A stretch of DNA of 64,000 nucleotides from Sphingobacterium sp. FBM7-1 (GCF_020687765.1 NZ_JAJEWJ010000002.1:248001-312000), one strand, 5' to 3'. Numbered from the stretch's first letter, positions 16,631-25,837 are shown. A program made the numbers and translations. Notes: generated from the letters alone by a model not told the origin.

Positions 16631-19600
16631 AGGTATGACCTTCCGAGACATCTGATGAACAGACCTGTTTGTTTTTAGCATAAGCACTCGGAGAACAGCC
16701 AAATTTTGTTTTAAATGTCTTCCTAAAATATTCCGGATCGTTGAAGCCAACCATATACGCTACTTCGTTGATCTGGAATTTATTGTCTTGGAGTAATTGT
16801 TGTGCGCGTTTTAGACGGATCTCCTTCACGAGATCATTCATCGTATACCCCGTGAGGGCTTTCATTTTTCGATAAAGCTGTGCCCTGCTCAGCCCAATCG
16901 CCTTACACACATCTTCGATCTTTAAATCAGAGTCTTGAATATGGCGCTCAATATAAGCTAATACCTTTTGTAATAGGGCTTCATCGGGTGATTGCGATGT
17001 TATTTTAGACGGTTCAATCGCAATAACCTGCTGTTTGAATTTCTCCTGTATATGGAATCGGGTTAGGAGCTGGTTTCGTACCTTTAAAGCCAAGACAGGA
17101 AGATGGAAAGGTTTGACCATGTAATCATCGGCCCCAGTTTCTAACCCTTCTACCTCATATTCTACCCAAGTTCGCGCGGTAAGGAGAATCACCGGAATAT
17201 GCCGCAGTAAAACATCAGACTTTACCTGACGGGTAAATGATATTCCGTCGATTTTAGGCATCATTACGTCACTGATAATCAAGTCCGGTACATGCTTGCT
17301 TGCAAGAAGCAATCCTTGCTCACCGTTCGGTGCTTCTAATATATCATAGTCAGGCCGAAAGAATTGAGCCAAATATCCGCGCATTTGATCGTTGTCTTCC
17401 ACGAGGAGTAACGTGCATCTACGTGAAAGCGCGGGCAGCCTTTCTGCGGCATCGTTTGATGGAGCCGCCGTGGAGGCAGATACCAGAGACTCGGGCGACT
17501 CATCCGCTAGGTCGGTTCCGCGGGTATCTAATGCGGTATCCTGCTCGATGGGCAATAGGACACGAAACAGTGTTAACTTGTTCCGTTTAGTGTGCGGACG
17601 GCTTTCCGCTGTCAGCTTTCCGCCATGCATCTCTATTAGCGCTTTACTATAACTCAGCCCAAGTCCGGTCCCACCCGGAACAGTCGATTGGCCTTGTAAA
17701 AAGGGTTTAAAAATACGTTCGAGGTCCTCGGGAGATATACCTCTTCCGTTGTCTATCACATCAATTTCCAATTTTTTATCCCGTTGTTGTACCCGCACTT
17801 TAACCATGCCGCCGTCCGTAAACTTGATGGCATTGGAAAGTAAGTTGTAGAGCACTTTTTCCATCTTATCCGCATCTAGTGTCGCGTATATTTCTGGTTT
17901 TGATGCGGCGACTTTCAACCGGACTTTCTTTTGGCGTGCTTGTTGTGAAAACGAGTCAACCACTTTTTGAACCAGTGAAATAAGCTCTGTTTTCTCGAGA
18001 TGGAGTTCTTCATTTCCCGTTTCGAAACGGCGTATATCCAATAATTGGTTTACCGTTTTTAGGAGATGCTGACCGTTCATTTCCATGGTTTGGAGCTGCT
18101 CCTGTATCCGAAAATCCTGTTTTCCCCATCCCTTTAGCTGCTCAATCGGAGAGAGAATTAACGTAAGGGGAGTTTTAATTTCGTGAGAAATATTAGTGAA
18201 AAATTGCACCTTATTTTCGTGTAATTCCCGCTCCTTCTCGCGCAGAATCGCTTCGTAATTAAGCTTCGATTTCAGTTTAGTGTAGCGGATCAAATAATAA
18301 TAAAATGCACATAACATAAGTAAGAAAACCGCCGTATAAATTGTGTAAGCGCCCGAACTCGCCCACCACGCTGGGGCTACGGACACCGATAGTTCTGCCG
18401 GGTCTGTCGTCCATACGCCATCACTGTTCGATGCTTTTACTTTAAAGGTATATTCCCCGGGCTCTAGGTTAGAATAACTCGCCACACGTTTGTGAGCATC
18501 CACGTAAATCCAATCTTGATCGAACCCCTCCAGCATATAAGCATATTGATTGCCAGCAGGGTTCACGAAGTGTAGCGCCGCGAATTCAATACTAATGCTT
18601 TTATCTTCATGGGTAAGATCAATGGAAGAACTCAAATATAGCGGACGTTGCAGTACCTTCCTTCCGTTGATCTCTTGGTTTACCTCGACCGGCTGATTCA
18701 GGATGCGCAGTTCGGTAAGAACAACTTTAGGCGGCACGTTATTGGTGCGTATGCTGTCCGGACAAAAATAATTTATCCCCTTATTCCCTCCGAAATAGAG
18801 ACGATTTTTTTCAACACTTTTATAGACGGCTCCATCGGCAAACTCGTTACTTTGCAGACCATCTTGTTTGGAGAAGGTACGGATGTCCAGATTTTTTTTG
18901 TCTATGCGGGAGATGCCTTGTTTATGGCTGATCCACATAAAACCATTATTATCCTCCGTAATGCCGGCTATGGTTCCTTTCGGCCAAAGATTGCCGAGCA
19001 AAGAGAGCTGTTTGACTTGTTTAGACTGCGGGTAATAGCAATCAACGCCGTTGCCTGTACCTATCCATATCCGGTTTTCGCGGTCTTCAAATATGCTATA
19101 AATACGGTCATCACTTAAAGCAGTAGCGCCCGAGCTGTCATGATTTAAAGTGCGGAGGAGGGTGAGTTGGCCAGCGGCGTTTTCCTTAAAAATGAAGATG
19201 CCGCCGCCTTCCGTCCCGGCCCAAATTTGTCCCTTGCTATCGATAAAGATGGTCCACACATGTTGTTCGGTCAGCACGGCGCTCAGGTCGAAGGTTTCGA
19301 TTTTATGGTTGTGTCGGTTAAACTTGGAGATGCCATTCCAAGTAGCCAACCATATGTCACCATCCGCATCTTCTACCATACCATATACGCCCGTATTTAA
19401 AGCGGAGGAATCGTCGTCCATACGTTCGATTTTCTCTTGACGAGGATTATACCGATCCAGACCATTCTGACTTCCAATCCAGATATAGCCCTCGGAGTCG
19501 CAAAAAACTTTCTTGATATAGTTGCTTTGGATGGAGTTTTCCGACGAAGGCTTATGTTGAAAATGTTGATATTGCCCGTTTTTCCGAATGAGTGTTACCC

Positions 19601-20393
19601 CCTTACTGCGGGTGCCGACCCAGAGATTACCATCATTGTCCTCTGAAATGGAGCGGACGATGTTCTCAATGAGGGAATTTTCACGATCGGGATAATGGTG
19701 GAGATAATGAAATGGACTGGCGTCTAGATAGCTGCGGTTGATACCATTGCTATATGTGCCGAGCCAGATCACTTGTTGATCGTCCAAGAAAATATCACTA
19801 ACATAGGCGTCGTTGATAGACCACGGATTCCCAGCATCGATCGTATATGTCTTCTGTTTTCCAGTCGGGAGGTGTGTTTCCACTAAAGTTGTCGAAAGAT
19901 TATCCAGATGCCAGCGGGTCTGTTGATAGCTGAAGTTTACTTGCAGGCGATGGTTACGTCTGTTTATTTTATCTTTTAGTTCTGGTGGACAATCTAATAT
20001 CGGTAGGCGATCAAAGTCGTCCGTCTCATAATTGTATCGACACAGCCATTCCTCATCGAAGGTAGAAATCCATAAATTACCCTTATAATCCGACAGCACG
20101 TTATGTATGCGGTTATTGATCAGGCTCCTTGGATTGTTTGCTTCGTAACGATAAACACGTATATTATAGCCATCATACCGGCAAAGTCCAGACCAAGTGC
20201 CAAACCACATAAATCCATGTTTATCTTTTGCAATACCATGTATGGTACTTTGAGGTAAACCATCTTCCGAGGTAATGTGGTCAAACTTAAGTTGTAGAAA
20301 TTGGCTGTAACTATACAAACCTATACTCATCCATAAGATAAGAACACTTATGCGGGTCATTGCGGTACGTAAGGTTAGCCTAGCCTTTAACAT
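16629..20393 (-). CDS. Hybrid two-component system sensor/regulator (HTCS 1)
   Basis: Single-chain 1254-residue regulator of polysaccharide loci. Order: N-terminal signal (MTRISVLILWMSIGLYSYSQ; this internal Met12, base 20360, is a plausible alternative start), beta-propeller repeats to ~residue 590 (many IWIGT/LWVGT units), Y_Y_Y domain ~600-665, one membrane helix ~675-700, HisKA with His737 in NISHEIKTP, HATPase_c ~800-930 (GTGLGLSYSKAL), receiver with Asp1042 in IISDVMMPK, and an AraC-type HTH at ~1150-1245. The periplasmic propeller senses an oligosaccharide and the AraC domain activates transcription. It converges on the rhamnose operon and diverges from the GntR gene, with direct repeats between. 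Confidence 0.95.
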   Translation of the reverse strand: MLKARLTLRTAMTRISVLILWMSIGLYSYSQFLQLKFDHITSEDGLPQSTIHGIAKDKHGFMWFGTWSGLCRYDGYNIRVYRYEANNPRSLINNRIHNVLSDYKGNLWISTFDEEWLCRYNYETDDFDRLPILDCPPELKDKINRRNHRLQVNFSYQQTRWHLDNLSTTLVETHLPTGKQKTYTIDAGNPWSINDAYVSDIFLDDQQVIWLGTYSNGINRSYLDASPFHYLHHYPDRENSLIENIVRSISEDNDGNLWVGTRSKGVTLIRKNGQYQHFQHKPSSENSIQSNYIKKVFCDSEGYIWIGSQNGLDRYNPRQEKIERMDDDSSALNTGVYGMVEDADGDIWLATWNGISKFNRHNHKIETFDLSAVLTEQHVWTIFIDSKGQIWAGTEGGGIFIFKENAAGQLTLLRTLNHDSSGATALSDDRIYSIFEDRENRIWIGTGNGVDCYYPQSKQVKQLSLLGNLWPKGTIAGITEDNNGFMWISHKQGISRIDKKNLDIRTFSKQDGLQSNEFADGAVYKSVEKNRLYFGGNKGINYFCPDSIRTNNVPPKVVLTELRILNQPVEVNQEINGRKVLQRPLYLSSSIDLTHEDKSISIEFAALHFVNPAGNQYAYMLEGFDQDWIYVDAHKRVASYSNLEPGEYTFKVKASNSDGVWTTDPAELSVSVAPAWWASSGAYTIYTAVFLLMLCAFYYYLIRYTKLKSKLNYEAILREKERELHENKVQFFTNISHEIKTPLTLILSPIEQLKGWGKQDFRIQEQLQTMEMNGQHLLKTVNQLLDIRRFETGNEELHLEKTELISLVQKVVDSFSQQARQKKVRLKVAASKPEIYATLDADKMEKVLYNLLSNAIKFTDGGMVKVRVQQRDKKLEIDVIDNGRGISPEDLERIFKPFLQGQSTVPGGTGLGLSYSKALIEMHGGKLTAESRPHTKRNKLTLFRVLLPIEQDTALDTRGTDLADESPESLVSASTAAPSNDAAERLPALSRRCTLLLVEDNDQMRGYLAQFFRPDYDILEAPNGEQGLLLASKHVPDLIISDVMMPKIDGISFTRQVKSDVLLRHIPVILLTARTWVEYEVEGLETGADDYMVKPFHLPVLALKVRNQLLTRFHIQEKFKQQVIAIEPSKITSQSPDEALLQKVLAYIERHIQDSDLKIEDVCKAIGLSRAQLYRKMKALTGYTMNDLVKEIRLKRAQQLLQDNKFQINEVAYMVGFNDPEYFRKTFKTKFGCSPSAYAKNKQVCSSDVSEGHT

Positions 20394-20480
20394 AAAATCT
20401 AAAGTACAAAAAAAGGTTTATAAAGCCATTCTGTCCGATCCGGAAGTTTCTGCTGACCGCTGTTTTTTATGCTGTGCGGT

Positions 20481-20520
20481 GATTTGAGACGTTTTTACAG
20501 GGAATTTGAGACGATTTTAC
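20481..20520 (+). promoter_or_regulatory. Tandem direct repeat, candidate activator site
   Basis: Two 18-bp copies of RATTTGAGACGWTTTTAC (20481-20498 and 20503-20520) differ at two positions and start 22 bp apart, about two helical turns. They end 23 bp before the TAGCTTTG box of the GntR promoter, covering the place of a -33 element, and also lie upstream of the divergent HTCS 1 gene. The layout fits an AraC-type/HTCS activator (inference). Confidence 0.5.
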
Positions 20521-20543
20521 TGCCTAGGGTATGCTGTCGAGGA

Positions 20544-20551
20544 TAGCTTTG
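20544..20551 (+). promoter_or_regulatory. Candidate promoter -7 box of the GntR gene
   Basis: TAGCTTTG fits the Bacteroidota -7 consensus TAnnTTTG exactly and lies 67 bp before the ATG. No clear TTG is present at the -33 position, which suits an activator-dependent promoter. Confidence 0.5.
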
Positions 20552-20617
20552 TAAAACGCTACATATTATAAGAGATAAATTAATTGGATTTGTTGACCAA
20601 CCTTAAATTATAGTAAC

Positions 20618-21682
20618 ATGGAAACGTTGTATATTTCATCACGAGCACGGGGTACGATTAACGCAGCATTAATCAAGATCATCAAGATTAATGATTTTTC
20701 GGCCACGCCGAAATATGTGCAAGTAGCCGATGCCATTGTGGAAGCAATTAAGCAGAAAGTTGTTGAAGTTGGAGACGCCCTTCCATCCATTAATGATTTG
20801 AGTTATCAATTGCAGATTGCGCGTGATACCGTGGAAAAAGCCTATCGCAAACTGCGTAAAGAAGAAATCATAAAATCATCACCCGGGAAAGGTTACTTTG
20901 TAGCCCGGGAACAAACCTTTCACTTGCGAATAGCGGTATTTCTAAACAAATTAAGCTCCCATAAAAAAATTGTTTACGACGCGCTGGCAAGTAAATTGGG
21001 TAGCGATGCCGCTATCGATCTTTTTGTGTATAATAGCGATATTACCCAATTACGTACGCTGTTGCAAAATCTATCTCAACCCTATAACCATTATGTAGTT
21101 TTTCCCTATTTTAAAGAAGGAAGAGAGAAAGCGGCAGAAGTATTGTCCACTATTCCGGCAGATAAGTTGTTGTTGTTAGGACGCGATGTAGAGGGAGTTA
21201 CAGGCAATTTCCCGATAGTTTGCGAAAATCACGAGAAAGATATTTATGACGCTTTAGAGTCCATCCGGGAGCAGCTTTCCAAATATAGTATGCTCAAGCT
21301 GATATTTCCAGATAATAGCGACTATCCGAAAGCCATCATCAAAGGTTTTTACCGATTCTGCCAAGATTATGCATTCGATCATCTTTTGATCGGAAATCTA
21401 CAGGAAGAGCACATAGAAAGCGATAGTTGCTATATCAATTTGGCTGAAGACGATCTTTTTCAGCTCTTGGATAAGGTGAATAACCGGGGGCTTGAAATCG
21501 GGAAGGACATCGGCATTATTTCGTATAATGAAACGCCGCTCAAAAAATTTATTTTAAATGGTATTACAACCATTTCAACCGATTTTCGGTTGATGGGAGA
21601 ATACGCCGCCACCAGTATTTTAGACGGCCTTAAAAGTCGTTTAGAAGTGCCGTTCTATACCGTGTTACGCGCCTCGGTTTAG
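20618..21682 (+). CDS. GntR-family regulator with periplasmic-binding-protein-like sensor domain
   Basis: 354-residue transcription factor. Residues ~20-95 form a GntR winged helix (KYVQVADAIVEAI, LPSINDLSYQLQIARDTVEKAYRKL, GKGYFVA). The remainder is a LacI/PBP-like sugar-binding domain (LLLLGRDVEG, GIISYNETPLKKFILNGITTIS). The natural ligand is unknown; rhamnose or a rhamnose-containing product is my inference from the adjacent operons. The ATG at 20618 gives an N-terminal extension of ~20 residues before the conserved region, so an internal start is possible. GTTGACCAAC at 20588-20597 just upstream could be a self-control site. GH2 follows 103 bp downstream with its own promoter box. Confidence 0.88.
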   Translation: METLYISSRARGTINAALIKIIKINDFSATPKYVQVADAIVEAIKQKVVEVGDALPSINDLSYQLQIARDTVEKAYRKLRKEEIIKSSPGKGYFVAREQTFHLRIAVFLNKLSSHKKIVYDALASKLGSDAAIDLFVYNSDITQLRTLLQNLSQPYNHYVVFPYFKEGREKAAEVLSTIPADKLLLLGRDVEGVTGNFPIVCENHEKDIYDALESIREQLSKYSMLKLIFPDNSDYPKAIIKGFYRFCQDYAFDHLLIGNLQEEHIESDSCYINLAEDDLFQLLDKVNNRGLEIGKDIGIISYNETPLKKFILNGITTISTDFRLMGEYAATSILDGLKSRLEVPFYTVLRASV

Positions 21683-21710
21683 ACCTATACACAACTGTGC
21701 AAGCAGCTGA

Positions 21711-21729
21711 CAGGATGCCGCAGGATGCA
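21711..21729 (+). promoter_or_regulatory. CAGGAT direct-repeat motif (GH2 promoter)
   Basis: CAGGATGCCGCAGGATGCA: the clearest member, with the half-site CAGGATGC repeated exactly at 10-bp period. It starts 75 bp before the GH2 start and ends 5 bp before the TAATTTTG box. Confidence 0.55.
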
Positions 21730-21734
21730 AAATG

Positions 21735-21742
21735 TAATTTTG
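21735..21742 (+). promoter_or_regulatory. Candidate promoter -7 box of the GH2 gene
   Basis: TAATTTTG fits TAnnTTTG exactly, 51 bp before the ATG. The -33 region is occupied by the CAGGAT direct repeat rather than by a TTG. Confidence 0.5.
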
Positions 21743-21785
21743 TTTAGTAGTTTCGTCTTACTTTTAAAGACAATGAATTTAACCT

Positions 21786-24653
21786 ATGTTTTCACTTAAA
21801 AAAAACACCTTTATCGCTTGTATCATACTGTTATGCGTTACCTTCCACGGTTATGCGCAATCGGTAAAAGAAATACAATATCTATCCGGAATCGATAATG
21901 AACAGACGGTAGATTGGGATTTTTGGGTAACCGGAGGTAGAAAAGCCGGTGCCTGGTCAAAGATTGCTGTTCCCAGCCATTGGGAACAACAAGGCTTTGG
22001 GAATTATAATTACGGACGTGATTACGTTACCTATGGCAAGAACTTTCGGTTTCACGACGAAAAAGGAATTTACCGCCATACCTTTGCCGTGCCAGCAAGT
22101 TGGAAGGATAAAAAAGTCTCCATCGTTTTCGAAGGATCGATGACAGATACCGAGGTTAAGATAAACGGGAAATTGGCAGGAGACATCCATCAAGGGTCAT
22201 TCTATCGGTTTAAGTACGATATCACCGATAAGGTTAATTTCGGCAGCGAAAATAAACTGGAAGTGACGGTATCCAAGATGTCAGAAGACAACACCGTGAA
22301 TAATGCGGAGCGTCTTGCGGATTACTGGATCTTTGGGGGTATATACCGTCCGGTTTATTTAGAAGCGACTCCTCAACAACACATAACCTGGACAGCGATC
22401 GATGCCAAGGCAGACGGTTCCTTCCGAAGCAATGTTTATGTAGAAAATATCCAAAAAAATACGACGTTACGGGTAGACCTGAAAGATGTCGAGGGGCGTG
22501 TCGTAGGAACAAAAACCGTTGATCTGCAACCCGCAGACTCGGTGAAACTCGTAGAACTAGCTGTCAAACAACCAAACTTATGGACCGCCGAAACACCCCA
22601 TCTTTACCGTGCGACATTTACCTTACTGAACAAAGACGGTGCGCAATACCAAACCAACGAACGTTTTGGATTTCGTACGGTCGAGGTACGTCAGGGAGAC
22701 GGCATATATGTCAACGGCGTGAAAGTGAAAATGAAAGGTGTGAACCGCCATGTTTGGTGGCCGGAGACTGGCCGGTCTGTTAACCGCCGACTGGATCTTA
22801 GTGATGTGAAGCTTATCAAAGAAATGAACATGAATGCCGTGCGCTGTTCACATTATCCGCCGGATAAATCGTTTCTCGAGTATTGCGACTCTTTGGGGCT
22901 TTATGTGCTCGATGAACTCGCCGGATGGCAAAAGGCGTACGGTACACCCGTCGGTAAGAAGCTTGTCAAAGAGATGGTGATGCGGGACGCTAACCATCCC
23001 TCCATTATACTCTGGACCAACGGTAACGAAGGTGGTCATAACAAAGAGTTAGTGGAAGAATATGCCAAGTATGATTTATCTGCTCGCACAGTAATCCACG
23101 CACACCATCGCCCAGGAAATGCTATTAATGGTATAGACGGTAATCATTACGAGGATTATTACTCCACCCAAAAAATATTGGAAGGTCCAAATATTTACAT
23201 GACGACCGAATTTCTGCATGCACAGGATGATGGCGGTGCAGCGGCCGGGCTAGCAGACATCTGGGAGCTGCATTGGGAAGCGAAACTAGGCGGCGGTGGT
23301 TTCATTTGGAATTTTGCGGACGAAGGGATCGTACGGACAGATTTCAACGGTACAATCGATGTTAATCGGGTAAATGCACCTGATGGTATTTTAGGGCCTT
23401 ACCGCCAAAAAGAGGGAAGTTTCTTTGCCATCAAAGAAATTTTTTCACCCGTCCATATCAAGATGAAGAAGCTGCCACCCGATTTCGAGGGCAGTATTGC
23501 TGTAGAAAACCGCTATCACCATACCGACCTTTCTGCTTGTACTTTTGCCTATAAATTGGTGCGGTACCAACCACCCTATGCAGATGCGAAGGGCATATCA
23601 GAACAAAAAGACTATAGCATAGTGACGCCAGCGATCAAGCCGACAGAAAAAGGCTCCTTAAAGCTCGATTTGCCGAGCGATTGGAAAGCTTATGACGCAC
23701 TTTTGTTAACAGCTACAGATCCGCACGGTGAAGAAATCTATACATGGTCGTGGCGCGTACGTGATCATGCAGCGATTACACAAGATATCTTACCGATTAA
23801 AACGGCAACCGCCGTCGAATTTTCGGAAGATAGCGCACATTACGTGTTGAAGGCCAACGGCATTTCTGCATTCATTGCAAAAGAAACAGGTTTGTTGGCC
23901 GATTTAGCAAACGATTATAGCATGAAGCTTGCTTTTGGAAACGGTCCGATATTGATCGACGGGAACTATACGTTGAAAGATGTAACCACCCGTTCCGACG
24001 GCGACAACAAAGTGGTGGAATTTGTCTTCGACGGCCAACTGGATTATATTCGTTGGACGATGCGGCCGGACGGATGGCTCCAACTCGATTATCGTTATGC
24101 GATGGAGGGCGCGCGGCCATACGCTGGTGTCAGCTTTAATTTTCCGGAAAACTACATCATTTCCGCCAAATGGTTGGGGAACGGACCGTATCGTGTATGG
24201 AAAAATCGTCTACAGGGCGTTACGCTGAACACTTGGGAGAATATGTATAACGATTCACATGCAGGCATTGGGCCATGGGAGTTTCCAGAGTTCAAAGGAT
24301 ACTTTTCAGATGTAAGCTGGGTACAATTTAATACGACACAAGGTAAGTTTCTCGTCGCTACGGATCAGGAAGACATGTATCTGCGTTTATTTGAGTTTTA
24401 TGGGGTTTCGGGTCCGCAACATTATCCTAAGTTACCCGAAGGCGATATCTCGTTCCTCGATGCTATCCCAGCAATCGGCACCAAACTAGCGATGGGGATC
24501 AATACCAGACCCCAAGTTAACGGTCCAGCCGGTGAAATGACGATATTAGATAAACCGGTTTCGCGAACACTCTATTTTTATTTCGGTACACCGCGCGGTG
24601 AAAAAGAAAACACACAGTTTGTGATGCCCAAAGAGAATATTCTCACCGATTAA
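21786..24653 (+). CDS. GH2 glycoside hydrolase, probable beta-galactosidase
   Basis: 955-residue exported enzyme (signal peptide ~1-24, ending GYAQ). Domains: GH2 sugar-binding N-terminal jelly roll (~30-200), Ig-like domain (~205-300), TIM barrel (~300-580), then C-terminal beta domains including a Bgal_small-like region. The acid/base is Glu415 in NGNEGGH and the nucleophile is probably Glu475 in TTEFLHAQ, both matching LacZ-type motifs. Likely role: removal of beta-galactose or another beta-linked sugar from pectic side chains; beta-glucuronidase or arabinosidase activity cannot be excluded. Stands alone between the GntR gene and a strong terminator. Confidence 0.88.
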   Translation: MFSLKKNTFIACIILLCVTFHGYAQSVKEIQYLSGIDNEQTVDWDFWVTGGRKAGAWSKIAVPSHWEQQGFGNYNYGRDYVTYGKNFRFHDEKGIYRHTFAVPASWKDKKVSIVFEGSMTDTEVKINGKLAGDIHQGSFYRFKYDITDKVNFGSENKLEVTVSKMSEDNTVNNAERLADYWIFGGIYRPVYLEATPQQHITWTAIDAKADGSFRSNVYVENIQKNTTLRVDLKDVEGRVVGTKTVDLQPADSVKLVELAVKQPNLWTAETPHLYRATFTLLNKDGAQYQTNERFGFRTVEVRQGDGIYVNGVKVKMKGVNRHVWWPETGRSVNRRLDLSDVKLIKEMNMNAVRCSHYPPDKSFLEYCDSLGLYVLDELAGWQKAYGTPVGKKLVKEMVMRDANHPSIILWTNGNEGGHNKELVEEYAKYDLSARTVIHAHHRPGNAINGIDGNHYEDYYSTQKILEGPNIYMTTEFLHAQDDGGAAAGLADIWELHWEAKLGGGGFIWNFADEGIVRTDFNGTIDVNRVNAPDGILGPYRQKEGSFFAIKEIFSPVHIKMKKLPPDFEGSIAVENRYHHTDLSACTFAYKLVRYQPPYADAKGISEQKDYSIVTPAIKPTEKGSLKLDLPSDWKAYDALLLTATDPHGEEIYTWSWRVRDHAAITQDILPIKTATAVEFSEDSAHYVLKANGISAFIAKETGLLADLANDYSMKLAFGNGPILIDGNYTLKDVTTRSDGDNKVVEFVFDGQLDYIRWTMRPDGWLQLDYRYAMEGARPYAGVSFNFPENYIISAKWLGNGPYRVWKNRLQGVTLNTWENMYNDSHAGIGPWEFPEFKGYFSDVSWVQFNTTQGKFLVATDQEDMYLRLFEFYGVSGPQHYPKLPEGDISFLDAIPAIGTKLAMGINTRPQVNGPAGEMTILDKPVSRTLYFYFGTPRGEKENTQFVMPKENILTD

Positions 24654-24701
24654 AAAGAGCATGCAAACTTTTAAAGGACTCTTTTAGTTTTGTTAAGTTG
24701 G

Positions 24702-24734
24702 GTTGGTCAACGTTTAGCGTTGACCAACTTTTTT
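24702..24734 (+). terminator. Rho-independent terminator of the GH2 gene
   Basis: Perfect 11-bp stem GTTGGTCAACG / CGTTGACCAAC with loop TTTAG, followed by a run of T. The stem includes GTTGACCAAC, which also lies just upstream of the GntR gene. Confidence 0.88.
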
Positions 24735-24957
24735 AAATAGACTTTTGACGTTCAAAGTCTAATAAAGAAATTAATATTGCAACAGTAGCGTTGTTTTGCC
24801 AAGGAATAATTCGATTAATGCCTCCATGATTGTTTATTGCAGTAAACAATTTTGATTGTACGGTAAACATGGATAACGAAGTTGGTCACTTCTGAAATAT
24901 AAGCGAACGTGGACTATCTGAATGTAACCTTTTGTGATTTTCGGCGGTCTGATGCCG

Positions 24958-25021
24958 ATGGGGCAATTTTGTGACAAAAATAGGGGTTCCCCGAAAAAAA
25001 ATTGTCACAAAATTGCCCCAT
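24958..25021 (+). repeat. Perfect 20-bp inverted repeat with 24-nt spacer
   Basis: Arms at 24958-24977 and 25002-25021 are exact reverse complements (ATGGGGCAATTTTGTGACAA on the left). The spacer contains GGGGTTCCCC, which can form an inner GC stem. No U-tract follows and no gene ends nearby, so this is not a standard terminator. Confidence 0.8.
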
Positions 25022-25454
25022 GAGATGGTCTTTTTTTTTGCCTTTTCGTTCTCTAAAACAATGTTTAAACGGTTTTAAAGCTGCTTTTTTTGGAAAATTA
25101 GCGAGTTGTAATGCGAAAGCACAAACGCATTACAATGGAAAAAAATACTCCTACAATAGAAAGAAGTACGGCTCTTTTTTGGGGAAGATGCGATACAATT
25201 TCTTTTTATACTGTTTTGGTGGAAATTTTTAGTGTTTGTTTTTCTTTTTGTAGGGATATTGTCTTGTAAAGGATAGTTTCTATGTGGCATCTTATCGCTA
25301 GGTAGGTTATTAATAGGGGTATTTTCCTATATAGTAAAGGTACTACGCCAAATCATCAGCGTAGTAAACAAAAAAGTATAGATACTATTCCGTAGAGTAA
25401 GGATACGTCGCAAAAAAATAAGATTCCTTTTTTGGCTAATACTGATCTCATAGA

Positions 25455-25517
25455 GCATGATACCACTATAATTGGGCATGATACTGCTATAGTAGGGCGT
25501 GATACCGCTCGTTTTTC
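25455..25517 (+). repeat. Three tandem 21-bp repeats
   Basis: Units start at 25455, 25476 and 25497 with a common GCATGATACYRCTATARTR core that decays in the third unit. The period is a multiple of three, so one frame reads a short EHDTTII-GHDTAIV-GRDTARF repeat, but no protein is otherwise supported. There are no spacers, so it is not a CRISPR array. Confidence 0.7.
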
Positions 25518-25708
25518 TGTATGTAAAGCTAGTAAACTGAAAAAGATCGTTTCGGTATGGCAAAACTCCAGAGCCATCGTGATCACTTTTCTGTATGTCT
25601 GTGCCACGGAAAGTAACCATAACAAAGTTTTTACACAATACGAAGAAAGAAATAGAAAGGCTTTTCCTCCAAAAATAGTCCATTAAACATACATTTTCTG
25701 GGGGAGTA

Positions 25709-25727
25709 CAGGACACTACAGGTTGCC
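25709..25727 (+). promoter_or_regulatory. CAGGAT direct-repeat motif (before GH28 operon)
   Basis: CAGGACACTACAGGTTGCC, 129 bp before the GH28 start. AGGACA (25710-25715) pairs with TGTCCT (25728-25733), so this copy can also form a hairpin with CAGGTTGC in its loop. Confidence 0.5.
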
Positions 25728-25837
25728 TGTCCTATCAATTGTTAATAGTTTAGAGCTATAAAACAAGTGCATAAATTAAGCTAGCAAGCTGCAGAAGCGC
25801 AGAAGACCTGTTTAAGCCAAACAATAAATAAAAATAG

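Larger units (their letters stand above)
24654..25837 (+). other. Long AT-rich non-coding region with several repeat structures
   Basis: I find no credible gene in these 1184 bases, which are visibly richer in A/T than the neighbouring genes. They contain the GH2 terminator (24702-24734), a perfect 20-bp inverted repeat (24958-25021), a threefold 21-bp tandem repeat (25455-25517), a CAGGAT direct-repeat motif that also forms a hairpin (25709-25733), and a TAGTTTAG box at 25746 that may belong to the GH28 promoter. Short frames on both strands lack recognisable domains and are treated as chance. Confidence 0.7.

Noticed and set aside
18648..19118. 156-residue plus-strand frame inside HTCS 1
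   Set aside because: Mirrors the propeller-repeat coding sequence; no start context or homology.
20539..20557. GAGGATAG half-site before the GntR gene as a further motif copy
   Set aside because: Only one half-site matches, and it overlaps the TAGCTTTG promoter box, so the similarity may be incidental.
25455..25517. Possible CRISPR array
   Set aside because: The three 21-bp units are directly adjacent without spacers and no cas gene is near.
25327..25716. 129- and 84-residue overlapping frames on opposite strands in the 25.4-kb gap
   Set aside because: AT-rich, no export signal or motif, and both cross the 21-bp tandem repeats; not supported as genes.
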